Shown: positions 10,389 to 18,469 of the stretch, piece after piece
How positions within the stretch are numbered: position 1 is the stretch's first letter
How the letters are laid out: each line of letters opens with the position of its first letter
Origin: a virus
IMG/VR virus record: IMGVR_UViG_3300042308_001049
Coordinates: 62,001 to 126,000 of that record
Length of the DNA: 64,000 nt
Reading direction: 5' to 3' (one strand)
Position numbers and translations under genes: made by a program
Notes under the pieces: model-generated
The model's database searches: none
The model's input: only the letters and a program-made list of their open reading frames with translations
What the model was told of the DNA's origin: nothing

Positions 10389-11161
10389 GTAAAATTATCA
10401 AACACACTCACAACCGTATTTTAGAAGTATCAGATGATGCTCAACAAATTACCTTACCAGATTCACGTTACTATAGACGTAATGGAGAATATTATCCTTC
10501 AATCACTTATGTTTTAAGTGCTTACCCTAAAGGAAAACACTTTGAGGAATGGCTTAAGAATATGGGTAGAGCAGCTGATCATGCTGTTAAAAAAGCAGCT
10601 GAGGAAGGAACTCAAACTCATGAACTTATTGAGAATTATTTAAATGGAGAAGAGCTTCATTTCCTAGATAGTAGAGGTGTACCTCAACATAATACAGATG
10701 TATGGCAAATGTTTTTACGTTTTGTAGATTTTTGGGAGACATATAAACCTAAACTTGTAGAAGTTGAAGCCCACCTATTCTCAGATGAACTCAAAGTAGC
10801 AGGCACTACTGACTTAGTATTTGAGCTAAATGATGAGTTATGGATTGTAGATAATAAAACTTCAAATAATCTACAAACCTCATATGATTTACAAACCGCT
10901 GTTTATGCTAAATGTTATGAAGAATGCTATGGTAAAAAAGTAGACCGAGCTGGTATTTTATGGCTTAAATCAGCTAAGAGAGGCCCAGATAAATCAGGTA
11001 AGAAAATCCAAGGTAAAGGATGGGAGTTGTATGAATCTGATCGTTCTATTGAAGAGAATCTAGATATTTTTAAGAGTGTAAAGCGTTTATTTGACCTTGA
11101 AAATCCTAACCATTCACCTTCATTTACTGAACTACGAACTGTAGTTAAGAGAGAATTATAA
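10385..11161 (+). CDS. PD-(D/E)XK nuclease, RecB/Cas4-like, 258 aa
   Basis: Contains the motifs of the RecB-type nuclease superfamily: an upstream acidic/His region (EEGTQTHELIENYL), then GTTDLVFEL with the metal-binding Asp near residue 141, and WIVDNKTS giving D-x-K near 154, followed by YDLQTAVYAKC (the QxxxY motif). Such proteins act as 5'-3' exonucleases or recombination nucleases in phages. It overlaps the primase gene, which suggests a role in replication or recombination. Exact substrate is unknown. Confidence 0.8.
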   Translation: MSKIIKHTHNRILEVSDDAQQITLPDSRYYRRNGEYYPSITYVLSAYPKGKHFEEWLKNMGRAADHAVKKAAEEGTQTHELIENYLNGEELHFLDSRGVPQHNTDVWQMFLRFVDFWETYKPKLVEVEAHLFSDELKVAGTTDLVFELNDELWIVDNKTSNNLQTSYDLQTAVYAKCYEECYGKKVDRAGILWLKSAKRGPDKSGKKIQGKGWELYESDRSIEENLDIFKSVKRLFDLENPNHSPSFTELRTVVKREL

Positions 11162-11163
11162 CA

Positions 11164-11171
11164 TATTTATA
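11164..11171 (+). promoter_or_regulatory. TATTTATA junction motif
   Basis: Directly after the nuclease stop, 26 bases before the ATG at 11198; it heads the first gene of the L-x-E-tagged block. Confidence 0.45.
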
Positions 11172-11197
11172 CGGAGACACAACTTATATTTTAAGCT

Positions 11198-11569
11198 ATG
11201 AAATTATCCGATTTTAAAAAACTCATTATAGAGGCTATCGAAGACGAGAAAAAAGAAACCACTATGGAAATAATGGAACCAGATGATCAAATTGGTACCT
11301 TCATGATTGTAAAAAAGCCTAGTGGACAATGTAGAACTATGGAAGATATACTTCAAGAAGTATCTATCTATGATTCAATCATGAAAGAAGAAATCATCAT
11401 GGCTACCACTAATAAGTCAGCTGCTCGTAAGTGTGCCACAGAAGCTCTTAAAGAATATGAAATGGCTAAAGAAGCTCTTAAAAAAGAAATGGAAGAGTAT
11501 AGAGAAGCTAAAAAAACAATCGCAGCCAAAAGAGATAAAGCTAAAGAGACCATTATGCGTCTTAAATAA
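11198..11569 (+). CDS. L-x-E-tagged coiled-coil protein, candidate internal head protein, 123 aa
   Basis: The N-terminus MKLSDFKKLIIEAIEDE has a LIIE|A site at residue 12 resembling the gp21-cleaved targeting tags of T4 internal proteins. Further I/L-x-E sites occur inside (DILQEVS). The C-terminal half is strongly helical and charged (EALKEYEMAKEALKKEM and following), predicted coiled coil, ending in a basic tail. It abuts the next gene with no gap. Packaging in the capsid is inferred from the tag. Confidence 0.6.
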   Translation: MKLSDFKKLIIEAIEDEKKETTMEIMEPDDQIGTFMIVKKPSGQCRTMEDILQEVSIYDSIMKEEIIMATTNKSAARKCATEALKEYEMAKEALKKEMEEYREAKKTIAAKRDKAKETIMRLK

Positions 11570-13483
11570 ATGGACCAACTTACTAAATATTTAATTAGTG
11601 AACTTATAGATGGTAGAAAAGTAACCGCCGTTTATGGAGGTGAATTTAAACCACCTACTAAGGAACATTTTAATTTAGTAAAAAAAACTTTAGAAGATAA
11701 TAAACAAATAGACAAAGTCATTGTTTATGTAGGTGATAAAGCCGAAGAAGGTATAACACAAGAACAGTCTTTACAAGTATGGGGTTTATTTAAAGAGATG
11801 TTAGGGGATAAGATAGAAATTATCCCCTCTAACCAACCTTTAAATGATATTAAAACTTATATAAAGGATAATCCTAACGATATTAATATTGAGATATCTT
11901 TTGACAAAGGATTAAATAGTATAGGTGCCCGTAAAGCTTTAAAGTCCCGCAATAAAGAAAAATTCCTAGAATACCTCCCTGAAGAAATGCCTGACACTGA
12001 AAAAGAAAGTGTATGGAGTGTCTTTGAAGATGTTATACTTAAAGAGGGGGATCCTAAAGTAGGTACAGGTAAAAAACCTAAAGGATCAGGTCGTAGACTA
12101 TACACAGATGAAGATCCTACAGATACTGTAGCTATAAAATTCTCTAGTAAACAAGATATTATAGATACCCTATCTAAAACGTCTTTTAAATCAAAACCAC
12201 ACAATCGCCAATCTCAAATCATAAATGTGATTCATCAACGAGTTAGAGCGGCTTATGAACGAGCTAAAGATCCTGAGGTAAAGGCTAGATTAAAGAAAGC
12301 TTTAGATTATGCTGAAAAGAGAAAAGAAGCATCTAAAGAAAAAACACAACGTCTAAATAAAGAAAATGTAGCTCCTAACCATACTGGTAAGGCTGCTCCT
12401 TATGGCTCAGGTTATAAAAAATTAAAAGAAAATACTATTCCTTCAATTGACATAGTTCAAAAATGTGCTGAGTTGACTCAACATATGATTGATAAGGGGT
12501 ATAATATCCGGCCTTTACCTTCAATTAAGTTTATAGATGATGATGTAGAAAACGCCGGAAATTTCTTAGGTAAAACCGCCTATTATAAACCTGAAGACAA
12601 AATGATAGTATTATATACCTATGGACGTCATCCTAAGGATATAGTGCGTTCTTTTGCTCATGAAATGATTCACCACATGCAAAACCTAGAAGGCAGAATC
12701 GGGAATGGGGATATTAAAACTACCAATACAAATGAAGATGATTATCTGAAAAAAATTGAAGCGGAAGCTAACTTAAAGGGTACTATGACATTTAGGAATT
12801 GGACAGATAGTTTAAGAGAAGATGGGAAGAAAGTATCCATTAAAAATATGGATAACTATAAAAAACAAAATAACCCAAGCGGTAAAGTAAAAGATCCTTT
12901 TGGTTTAAATCAGTATGCTCGTGAGTTAACTATAGGTTTACAAGAGGTTGGAGAAGCCACCTTAAAACCATATGAATGGGAAGAATATACAGGTAAAGAA
13001 GGTTATTATAATATTGGATTTATGACTGATTATGGTTTAGAGTATGATGTGGATCTTGAATTAAAAATATACACACCAGAAAATTCAACATCAAATATTC
13101 AAGCAATAGAAATTGGATTTGCTGTAACTGCTGAAGACGAGGATGGGTATAGTTACTCAACTACTGATGCCGTGGTTAATAAAGGTGAAATGTATAGAGT
13201 AATGTCTACTATAATAGATATACTTAAAGTTTATATTAAAAAATTAAAAGCTGAAGCTATTATCTACTCACCTTCTAAAAAACAAGGAGAAGAGTTTGGG
13301 TCTCAAAGAGATAATCTATACAAAGCATTTATTTCTAAAGCATTTCCTGGAGTAAAATTTGAACAGAAAGGAGATATAGTAGCGGTTATTTTACCTAAAA
13401 CAACATTGAGTGAAAATAAAGACCCATTTGGTTTAAATCAATACGCAAGAGAATTAGCTCAAGGTTTAGAAGAGACAACTTAA
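11570..13483 (+). CDS. Putative polyprotein: nucleotidyltransferase + conserved phage domain + zinc metalloprotease + C-terminal domain, 637 aa
   Basis: Residues 19-150 form a cytidylyl/adenylyltransferase-like domain with YGGEFKPPTKEHF in place of the G-x-(F/G)-x-P-x-H-x-G-H motif. Residues 165-265 form a basic helical domain (GSGRRLYTDEDP, RQSQIINVIHQRV). Residues 290-415 hold a zincin-like HEMIHH motif at 364-369. Residues 465-610 form a beta/alpha domain paralogous to the gene at 25614 (NKGEMYRVMSTI; SPSKKQGE). L-x-E sites lie between these parts: LISE11, ILKE159, KLKE287, SLRE417, GLQE459, TLSE615. Two copies of KDPFGLNQYARELxxGLxE occur at 441-459 and 617-635. Maturation by the prohead protease into separate packaged proteins is inferred. 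Confidence 0.7.
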   Translation: MDQLTKYLISELIDGRKVTAVYGGEFKPPTKEHFNLVKKTLEDNKQIDKVIVYVGDKAEEGITQEQSLQVWGLFKEMLGDKIEIIPSNQPLNDIKTYIKDNPNDINIEISFDKGLNSIGARKALKSRNKEKFLEYLPEEMPDTEKESVWSVFEDVILKEGDPKVGTGKKPKGSGRRLYTDEDPTDTVAIKFSSKQDIIDTLSKTSFKSKPHNRQSQIINVIHQRVRAAYERAKDPEVKARLKKALDYAEKRKEASKEKTQRLNKENVAPNHTGKAAPYGSGYKKLKENTIPSIDIVQKCAELTQHMIDKGYNIRPLPSIKFIDDDVENAGNFLGKTAYYKPEDKMIVLYTYGRHPKDIVRSFAHEMIHHMQNLEGRIGNGDIKTTNTNEDDYLKKIEAEANLKGTMTFRNWTDSLREDGKKVSIKNMDNYKKQNNPSGKVKDPFGLNQYARELTIGLQEVGEATLKPYEWEEYTGKEGYYNIGFMTDYGLEYDVDLELKIYTPENSTSNIQAIEIGFAVTAEDEDGYSYSTTDAVVNKGEMYRVMSTIIDILKVYIKKLKAEAIIYSPSKKQGEEFGSQRDNLYKAFISKAFPGVKFEQKGDIVAVILPKTTLSENKDPFGLNQYARELAQGLEETT

Positions 13484-13525
13484 GTTTGGCTCCCCACCTT
13501 TTTTCCCGTAACTTCATCCCCCATT

Positions 13526-14038
13526 ATGAGACTAATTGAAATGCTTAATGAAATAAAGGAGAAAGAAGGGTATATAATATACTCGGACATGGATGGGGTA
13601 ATAACGGACTTTGATAAACGTTTTATGAAGTACTCGGAGGGTATCCCTCCCGCTCAATACGAACTTGAGAATGGTGCTAAAGCATTTTGGAATCTTATAA
13701 ATAATGCCGGGGTTAAATTTTGGTCCGAGATGAATTGGATGCCTTACGGTAAAAAATATTGGGAACGTATCAAACAATATAATCCTATTCTCCTATCTGC
13801 TCCTTCACAAGATAAATCATCTTATATTGGTAAAAAGGAATGGGTTAATAAGAATTTACCTGGGTCTGAGCTTATCTTAGCAGCTGCTGAGGATAAACAA
13901 AAATATGCTGCTCCTAATCATATTCTGATAGATGATAGAAAATCAAATATTGATCAATGGGAAGCTAAAGGTGGTATAGGTATTAGATATATATCACTCA
14001 GTCAAGTTATAGAAGATTTAGAAAAATTAGGTTTATGA
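13526..14038 (+). CDS. HAD-superfamily phosphatase with L-x-E tag, 170 aa
   Basis: The HAD nucleophile motif is visible as YSDMDGVITDFD (residues 20-31), with ILLSAPS as motif II and HILIDDRKSNIDQW as the acidic motif, matching 5'-nucleotidase or deoxyribonucleotidase-like HAD enzymes of phages. The first residues, MRLIEMLNEIKEKEG, end in a MLNE|I site, similar to the tags on neighbouring proteins. If that site is cleaved, the enzyme may be packaged and delivered to the host. The next gene overlaps by 4 bases (ATGA). Confidence 0.7.
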   Translation: MRLIEMLNEIKEKEGYIIYSDMDGVITDFDKRFMKYSEGIPPAQYELENGAKAFWNLINNAGVKFWSEMNWMPYGKKYWERIKQYNPILLSAPSQDKSSYIGKKEWVNKNLPGSELILAAAEDKQKYAAPNHILIDDRKSNIDQWEAKGGIGIRYISLSQVIEDLEKLGL

Positions 14039-14616
14039 GTAAAGACAATGTTTTAAAAAAACAATTCCAGGAAAAAGACGTTCAACGTTTAAGAAATATA
14101 GTAAAAGGTAAATATGCAGATAAATCCCAAGTATCAGTCGGTTTTACAAAAGAACAAGAACTCTATCATACGGAAGGAGATACTTGGACCGAAGGAGATA
14201 AGACGTGGACAATTAAGGATGGCATTAAGCAAAATGTTACCAAACTTGATAAAGCGCGTGAAGCGGTCAATTTCCCGATTTTTTGCCCGTCTTGTAAAAA
14301 ACCGATGAAACCACACTTAGATAAGAAGTGGTTTAACATGTATAAACGTTGTTTTAATTGTCAGATTGATTTTGAAACCAATTTACGTACCCAAGGTTTA
14401 TGGGAAGAATATCAAACATTCCTTCATAATTCAGATGTAGAGGGTTTAATTAAAGAATTTGAACTTTGGATAAATGAAGAAATTCAACATAGTAATATTC
14501 AATCTTATATCACCGAGGCAGGTGATATAGAAAAATGGACAGGTTCAACTAAAAATAAACTTCTTGAATCAAAAGAAGAAACTATTAAATATTTGCAAAG
14601 TTTAAAGAAAGGTTAA
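14035..14616 (+). CDS. Zinc-ribbon protein of unknown function, 193 aa
   Basis: A four-cysteine zinc ribbon is centred on CPSC (about residue 82) and CFNC (about 103). It is followed by a helical C-terminal half rich in Glu and Lys. The N-terminus (MSKDNVLKKQFQEKDVQRLRN) is charged and helical; no enzyme motif is recognised. ATGA overlap with the HAD gene implies coupled translation. Confidence 0.55.
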   Translation: MSKDNVLKKQFQEKDVQRLRNIVKGKYADKSQVSVGFTKEQELYHTEGDTWTEGDKTWTIKDGIKQNVTKLDKAREAVNFPIFCPSCKKPMKPHLDKKWFNMYKRCFNCQIDFETNLRTQGLWEEYQTFLHNSDVEGLIKEFELWINEEIQHSNIQSYITEAGDIEKWTGSTKNKLLESKEETIKYLQSLKKG

Positions 14617-14624
14617 TATTTATT
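14617..14624 (+). promoter_or_regulatory. TATTTATT variant of the junction motif
   Basis: One mismatch to TATTTATA, immediately after the stop of the upstream gene and 23 bases before the ATG at 14648. Confidence 0.3.
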
Positions 14625-14647
14625 ATATATACCTAAATCCTAATATA

Positions 14648-14914
14648 ATGAGCTTTGATGTAGCTAAATGGAATAAAAAACGATACCTAGCAGAAGCTGG
14701 TCTTCTTGAAAATGAAGAAGCAGATAAGGTACATGATCTTATATATGATGCTAATCCATCATACCCTAATTTAGCCAAAGCTTTAGCTAAATTTCTTAAA
14801 GGTACAGAAGAAGATCTTGATAGTGGGTTTTCCTTAGATCAAATAAAAGATTTTATGAAAATTCTTCATACTGAATTAGGTGTAAATAATATGAAAGAAG
14901 AATATTTACCTTAA
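14648..14914 (+). CDS. Small acidic protein with YLAE site, 88 aa
   Basis: Begins MSFDVAKWNKKRYLAEAGLL: a basic stretch followed by a YLAE|A site resembling a head-protein cleavage tag. The rest is acidic and helical (GTEEDLDSGFSLDQIKDFM). No enzyme motif. Candidate small internal head or core protein by analogy with its neighbours. Confidence 0.5.
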   Translation: MSFDVAKWNKKRYLAEAGLLENEEADKVHDLIYDANPSYPNLAKALAKFLKGTEEDLDSGFSLDQIKDFMKILHTELGVNNMKEEYLP

Positions 14915-14930
14915 TCTACATTAGATAATT

Positions 14931-16040
14931 ATGAAAGACTTAGATAAAATCAAAGAATTCTTCTCTCAACCAATCCCAGGTGAGGACGCCATTGATACAA
15001 TCTCAATGGATGTTCCTCTTTTTCTTCGTATGTTAGAATATGCTAAAGAAGATGCTCAAGAAGATGTAGACCTGCATGATGTAACACAACGTGCTACTGA
15101 ACTAAGTAAGACTAAGCCTTTCTTGTCAATGGAGGACTATAATGAGATTGTAGCCGCCTCTCAAGAAATTGATGAAGAAGTAGGTTACCTTTCCTTAAAA
15201 GATGATAACCCATTTGATGATGTCCCTTCAATTGACATCCAAATCATTGATGATAAAGAAGGAGTTAGCTCACCTAAAGCATTTGTAAACTTTAGTTCTA
15301 TGTACCATAGTGGAGACAATGGTAAGATGGAAATCTTAAAAAACAATCCTGCTCTACAAGATAAGGTAATGATGGCTCTTCAATCAGAGTTTCAAAAGAC
15401 ATTTAGAAGAGTAATTCACGGTATTTTAGGTGAACCATTTGGTTTAAGAGAAGATGCTTTTGAAGACACTTGGGCTCTTAATAGAAAAAAAGCACAATCA
15501 TTTATAGAAAAATATCCTAATGACACTGGTATAAACTATGTTAAAGCATACCTAGACATAGATGATATGGTGGATGCAAACCGATATTGGAATGATTTTG
15601 TTAGAAAAATTATTAATAAGTCTCCTAATAATGAATCTTTAAAAGAAAAAATCAAAGAAATTCTTTTAGAGAAAAAAAAAAAGAGAGACCGCTGCCTTAG
15701 AATAGCTGATCGTAGATATAAAAAACCATCTGCTTATAAATCAGGCGCTGTAGTTAGATGCCGTGATGGAGAAATTTGGAAAAATTTAAAAGAAGCCATT
15801 CAAGAAATCATCCAGGAGGATGAATCCCTCTACAAATGGTTTAAACGTACAGGCACCCCAGGCAAAGAAGGAGGTTGGGTTGATTGTAATGCCCCTATTC
15901 GTAAAGATGGTAAAATAACAGGTTATAAATCTTGTGGTAGAAAAGAAGGAGAAAAACGTGCTAAATATCCTTCTTGTCGCCCTACAGCCGCTAAATGTAA
16001 AGACCCAGGCAAAGGTAAAAAATGGGGAAAAACAAAATAA
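14931..16040 (+). CDS. Multidomain phage protein with Cys-rich basic C-terminus (DUF5872-like), 369 aa
   Basis: Residues 1-170 are acidic and helical (DAIDTISMDVPLFLRMLEYA), and 170-240 look like a further helical domain. From residue 248 there is a basic Cys module (KKRDRCLRIADRRYKKPSAY), then a compact C-terminal domain with WFKRTG, GGWVDCNAPIR, GYKSCGRKEGE and KYPSCRPTAAKC, which resembles a small basic domain seen in large-phage and giant-virus proteins (DUF5872 from memory). L-x-E or I-x-E sites (KEILLEKK, NLKEAIQE, IIQEDE) separate the C-terminal modules, suggesting proteolytic maturation. Possible DNA-associated head protein. Confidence 0.5.
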   Translation: MKDLDKIKEFFSQPIPGEDAIDTISMDVPLFLRMLEYAKEDAQEDVDLHDVTQRATELSKTKPFLSMEDYNEIVAASQEIDEEVGYLSLKDDNPFDDVPSIDIQIIDDKEGVSSPKAFVNFSSMYHSGDNGKMEILKNNPALQDKVMMALQSEFQKTFRRVIHGILGEPFGLREDAFEDTWALNRKKAQSFIEKYPNDTGINYVKAYLDIDDMVDANRYWNDFVRKIINKSPNNESLKEKIKEILLEKKKKRDRCLRIADRRYKKPSAYKSGAVVRCRDGEIWKNLKEAIQEIIQEDESLYKWFKRTGTPGKEGGWVDCNAPIRKDGKITGYKSCGRKEGEKRAKYPSCRPTAAKCKDPGKGKKWGKTK

Positions 16041-16047
16041 CTATACA

Positions 16048-16055
16048 TATTTATA
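16048..16055 (+). promoter_or_regulatory. TATTTATA junction motif
   Basis: 24 bases before the ATG at 16080 in a 39-base gap. Confidence 0.45.
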
Positions 16056-16079
16056 ACATATACTCTAATTGAACATACA

Positions 16080-17891
16080 ATGGATAATTTTGATTTAAGA
16101 AAATTTTTAACTGAAGGTAAGCTATATAAAGAAAATCTAGTAAATACAAGATCTGAAGCTGAACAAGACGCTCAAATCTTCCATAAGGATTTAGTAGTTA
16201 AATATGGCTTTGATAATGTAGCTGATGCCTTAGAGGCACTTTATGATAATGCTGAAGAAGGTGGTGCTAGCTATGAAAACATAGCTGATCTTCTTAAGAT
16301 GGATAACTCCATGCTTGTAGACATGATTGTAGACAATTTAACTGAAGGTAAGCTATATAAAGAAAATCTAGTAAATACAAGATCTGAAGCTGAACAAGAC
16401 GCTCAAATCTTCCATAAGGATTTAGTAGTTAAATATGGCTTTGATAATGTAGCTGATGCCTTAGAGGCACTTTATGATAATGCTGAAGAAGGTGGTGCTA
16501 GCTATGAAAACATAGCTGATCTTCTTAAGATGGATAACTCCATGCTTGTAGACATGATTGTAGACAATTTAACTGAAGGTAAAGATAAGTCTTCTAATAT
16601 TCAAAAACTAATGGCCGCAGGTTATTCAAAATCAAATGCTGAAGATTTTGCTGATGAATTTGAACAGGGTGGATCAAAAGTTCCTCAAAGAGTAAAAGAT
16701 ATTTTAACAAACGAATCTGTTAAATCAAAAATGAAAATGTCTGAACTTAAGGCTAAAATTCGTACTGAAATCTTAGCTGAGCTTTCTCTAAATGAGGATG
16801 AAGAAGACAACTTTATGGGTGGTGCTGAATCTGAAGCAGATGTTGACCCAGTTTACGAGGCGACCAAAGACGGTGACGGTGAAGTCCCAGCCAAAGATGC
16901 AGACACAGACGTTGACATCATAGATAAAGAAGAAGTAGACATTGACATTAAGAAAAAACCTAAAATGTCTATGAAAGTAGATGATAATTTCTTAGATCAA
17001 TTAGAGGATTTAAAAGATGAAGCTGATGCGATAGGTGATAATAAACTCGAAAGACAAATCGATAACACTATCACTTACTTTACTCGCCAACATATTGCTA
17101 AAGATACAAATGAGTCTTTTGAGTTAGAAGAAGCTTATGATGAATTAGAAGGAAATGATATGGATTTAGTACGTAGTCTAGAAGCTGAACTAATGGAAGG
17201 ATATAGCGAATTCCAGCGTGTTGGTAGAGGTAAAAAGAAAACAGTAGCTAGAAATAAAGGTGAAGAAGAAGTTTACGGAGCCGGAGTTAAAAAAGGTGAA
17301 GAAATTGAAAAAGAAAAACTTGGAGAATCACTTGAAATCCTTAAAATGAAAAAATTAGCTGGCCTTTTATCTGAAGGTGAATACGCCAAAGCATTATTAA
17401 GAGAAATGGAAGAAATATCTGAAGATAAACTCCCAACTATTAAAATTTCAAAAGACATATACTACTTTGATAAATTAGATAGGTTAGATACTAAAGATAA
17501 TGTTGATGAAAAATATCATGATAAGGCTAATTTAATATTTAAAAAAGGTCAAACAGTAAAAGATGACACCAAATATGAAGATTCAGAATATAAAATGATT
17601 ACTTCATCAAGAAGTCTTAAAAAAGGAATAGATTATATCTCACAATCAATCAATGAAGTAGAAACAACATCTGGAGATTCAAATTTTGAATCTATAAAAC
17701 AATCTGTAATAGATAAATTAGAAAGAGAATACCAAAAGGATATAGATAGCAATTATATAGATACTGATATTATAGACCAAGTTAAATCAGCAACAGATAT
17801 TGATTCACTTGAAAAGATTATATTTACCAATATAGATGATCAATATGATTTCTTATTCCCTATCTATAAGAAAATAATATTCGGAAAATAA
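16080..17891 (+). CDS. Acidic polyprotein-like protein with perfect internal duplication, 603 aa
   Basis: Residues 10-86 and 87-163 are identical 77-residue copies, each starting at an LTE|G site (E12, E89, then E166 after the second copy). Later parts are a helical segment (KMSELKAKIRTEILAEL), a very acidic stretch (DGDGEVPAKDADTDVDIIDK), a helical domain (FLDQLEDLKDEADAIGDNKL) and a segment with GESLEILKMKKLAGLLSEG that recurs at the start of the next gene. The last 190 residues are charged and helical. No enzymatic motif. The regularly placed L-x-E sites suggest cutting by the prohead protease into small internal head proteins (inference). Confidence 0.65.
   Translation: MDNFDLRKFLTEGKLYKENLVNTRSEAEQDAQIFHKDLVVKYGFDNVADALEALYDNAEEGGASYENIADLLKMDNSMLVDMIVDNLTEGKLYKENLVNTRSEAEQDAQIFHKDLVVKYGFDNVADALEALYDNAEEGGASYENIADLLKMDNSMLVDMIVDNLTEGKDKSSNIQKLMAAGYSKSNAEDFADEFEQGGSKVPQRVKDILTNESVKSKMKMSELKAKIRTEILAELSLNEDEEDNFMGGAESEADVDPVYEATKDGDGEVPAKDADTDVDIIDKEEVDIDIKKKPKMSMKVDDNFLDQLEDLKDEADAIGDNKLERQIDNTITYFTRQHIAKDTNESFELEEAYDELEGNDMDLVRSLEAELMEGYSEFQRVGRGKKKTVARNKGEEEVYGAGVKKGEEIEKEKLGESLEILKMKKLAGLLSEGEYAKALLREMEEISEDKLPTIKISKDIYYFDKLDRLDTKDNVDEKYHDKANLIFKKGQTVKDDTKYEDSEYKMITSSRSLKKGIDYISQSINEVETTSGDSNFESIKQSVIDKLEREYQKDIDSNYIDTDIIDQVKSATDIDSLEKIIFTNIDDQYDFLFPIYKKIIFGK
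16107..16568 (+). repeat. Perfect 231-bp tandem duplication (two copies)
   Basis: Copies 16107-16337 and 16338-16568 appear identical base for base, followed by the first 12 bases of a third copy (ttaactgaaggt). The frame is kept (77 codons). Complete identity points to a very recent duplication or an active expansion/contraction locus. Confidence 0.95.
17325..17414 (+). repeat. Dispersed 90-bp module, copy 1
   Basis: Encodes ESLEILKMKKLAGLLSEG and the following EYAKALLREMEE. The same module, differing at only a few bases, starts the next gene (17904-17993). Confidence 0.85.
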
Positions 17892-17897
17892 AAAACC

Positions 17898-18278
17898 ATG
17901 AAAGAATCACTCGAAATCCTTAAAATGAAAAAATTAGCTGGCCTTTTAACTGAAGGTGAATATGCTAAAGCATTGTTAAGAGAAATGGAAGAAGACGTAT
18001 TTGACTATAGTAATCTTGTTCTCGGAACTATCAATCGACTTATTGATATGGAAGAGAAAGGAGAAAATATCCTTAACATACTAGGTAGAATCTCTGAATG
18101 GAATGAATTAGTAGATTTAGCTAGAGAAGAAGAAGGAGATTCATTTGATTATAGTAATCTTGTTCTTGGAACTATTAACCAACTTATTAACATGGGAGAA
18201 AAAGGGCAAAGTGTCCTTAACATACTAGGTAGAATCTCTGAATGGAATGAAGTAGTAGATTTAGCTAGAGAAGCATAA
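17898..18278 (+). CDS. L-x-E-tagged small protein with internal duplication, 126 aa
   Basis: The first 32 residues (MKESLEILKMKKLAGLLTEG and on) repeat a module inside the preceding polyprotein and contain an LLTE|G site. The rest is a tandem duplication of about 45 residues: FDYSNLVLGTINRLIDM ... LGRISEWNELVDLARE and FDYSNLVLGTINQLINM ... LGRISEWNEVVDLARE. Predicted all-helical and acidic. It looks like one mature segment of the upstream polyprotein family split off as a separate gene. Function unknown. Confidence 0.65.
   Translation: MKESLEILKMKKLAGLLTEGEYAKALLREMEEDVFDYSNLVLGTINRLIDMEEKGENILNILGRISEWNELVDLAREEEGDSFDYSNLVLGTINQLINMGEKGQSVLNILGRISEWNEVVDLAREA
17904..17993 (+). repeat. Dispersed 90-bp module, copy 2
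   Basis: Near-identical to 17325-17414; third-position and a few other changes only (cacttg/cactcg, ttatct/ttaact, tacgcc/tatgct). Confidence 0.85.
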
Positions 18279-18294
18279 AATAAAAATAAAAAAT

Positions 18295-18468
18295 ATGACA
18301 TCACAAGAACTATATACCAAAATGGCTGAATTGTTTGAAACATTAACAATCGAACATAACAAACCAGCTAAAGCCGCTCATGGTCGTGCTCGTAAAGCAG
18401 CAGGTGAGCTTAAAAAACTTATCACTGAATATAGAAAAGCTTCTACATTAGAGGATAAAGCAAAATAA
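18295..18468 (+). CDS. Hc1/histone H1-like basic protein, 57 aa
   Basis: Short gene starting at ATG 18295 and ending with TAA at 18466-18468, one base before the next ATG. The middle reads NKPAKAAHGRARKAAGELKK and continues LITEYRKAS. This matches the pattern of the Hc1-like histone H1 family of Chlamydia and Bacteroidota (helix, N-K-x-A-x-x-x-R-x-R-K-A-x-x-x-L-K-x-L). Such proteins bind and condense DNA. Its place among candidate internal head proteins suggests it could be packaged with the genome, or act on the host nucleoid. It also supports a Bacteroidota host. Assignment is by motif only. Confidence 0.6.
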   Translation: MTSQELYTKMAELFETLTIEHNKPAKAAHGRARKAAGELKKLITEYRKASTLEDKAK

Positions 18469-18469
18469 A

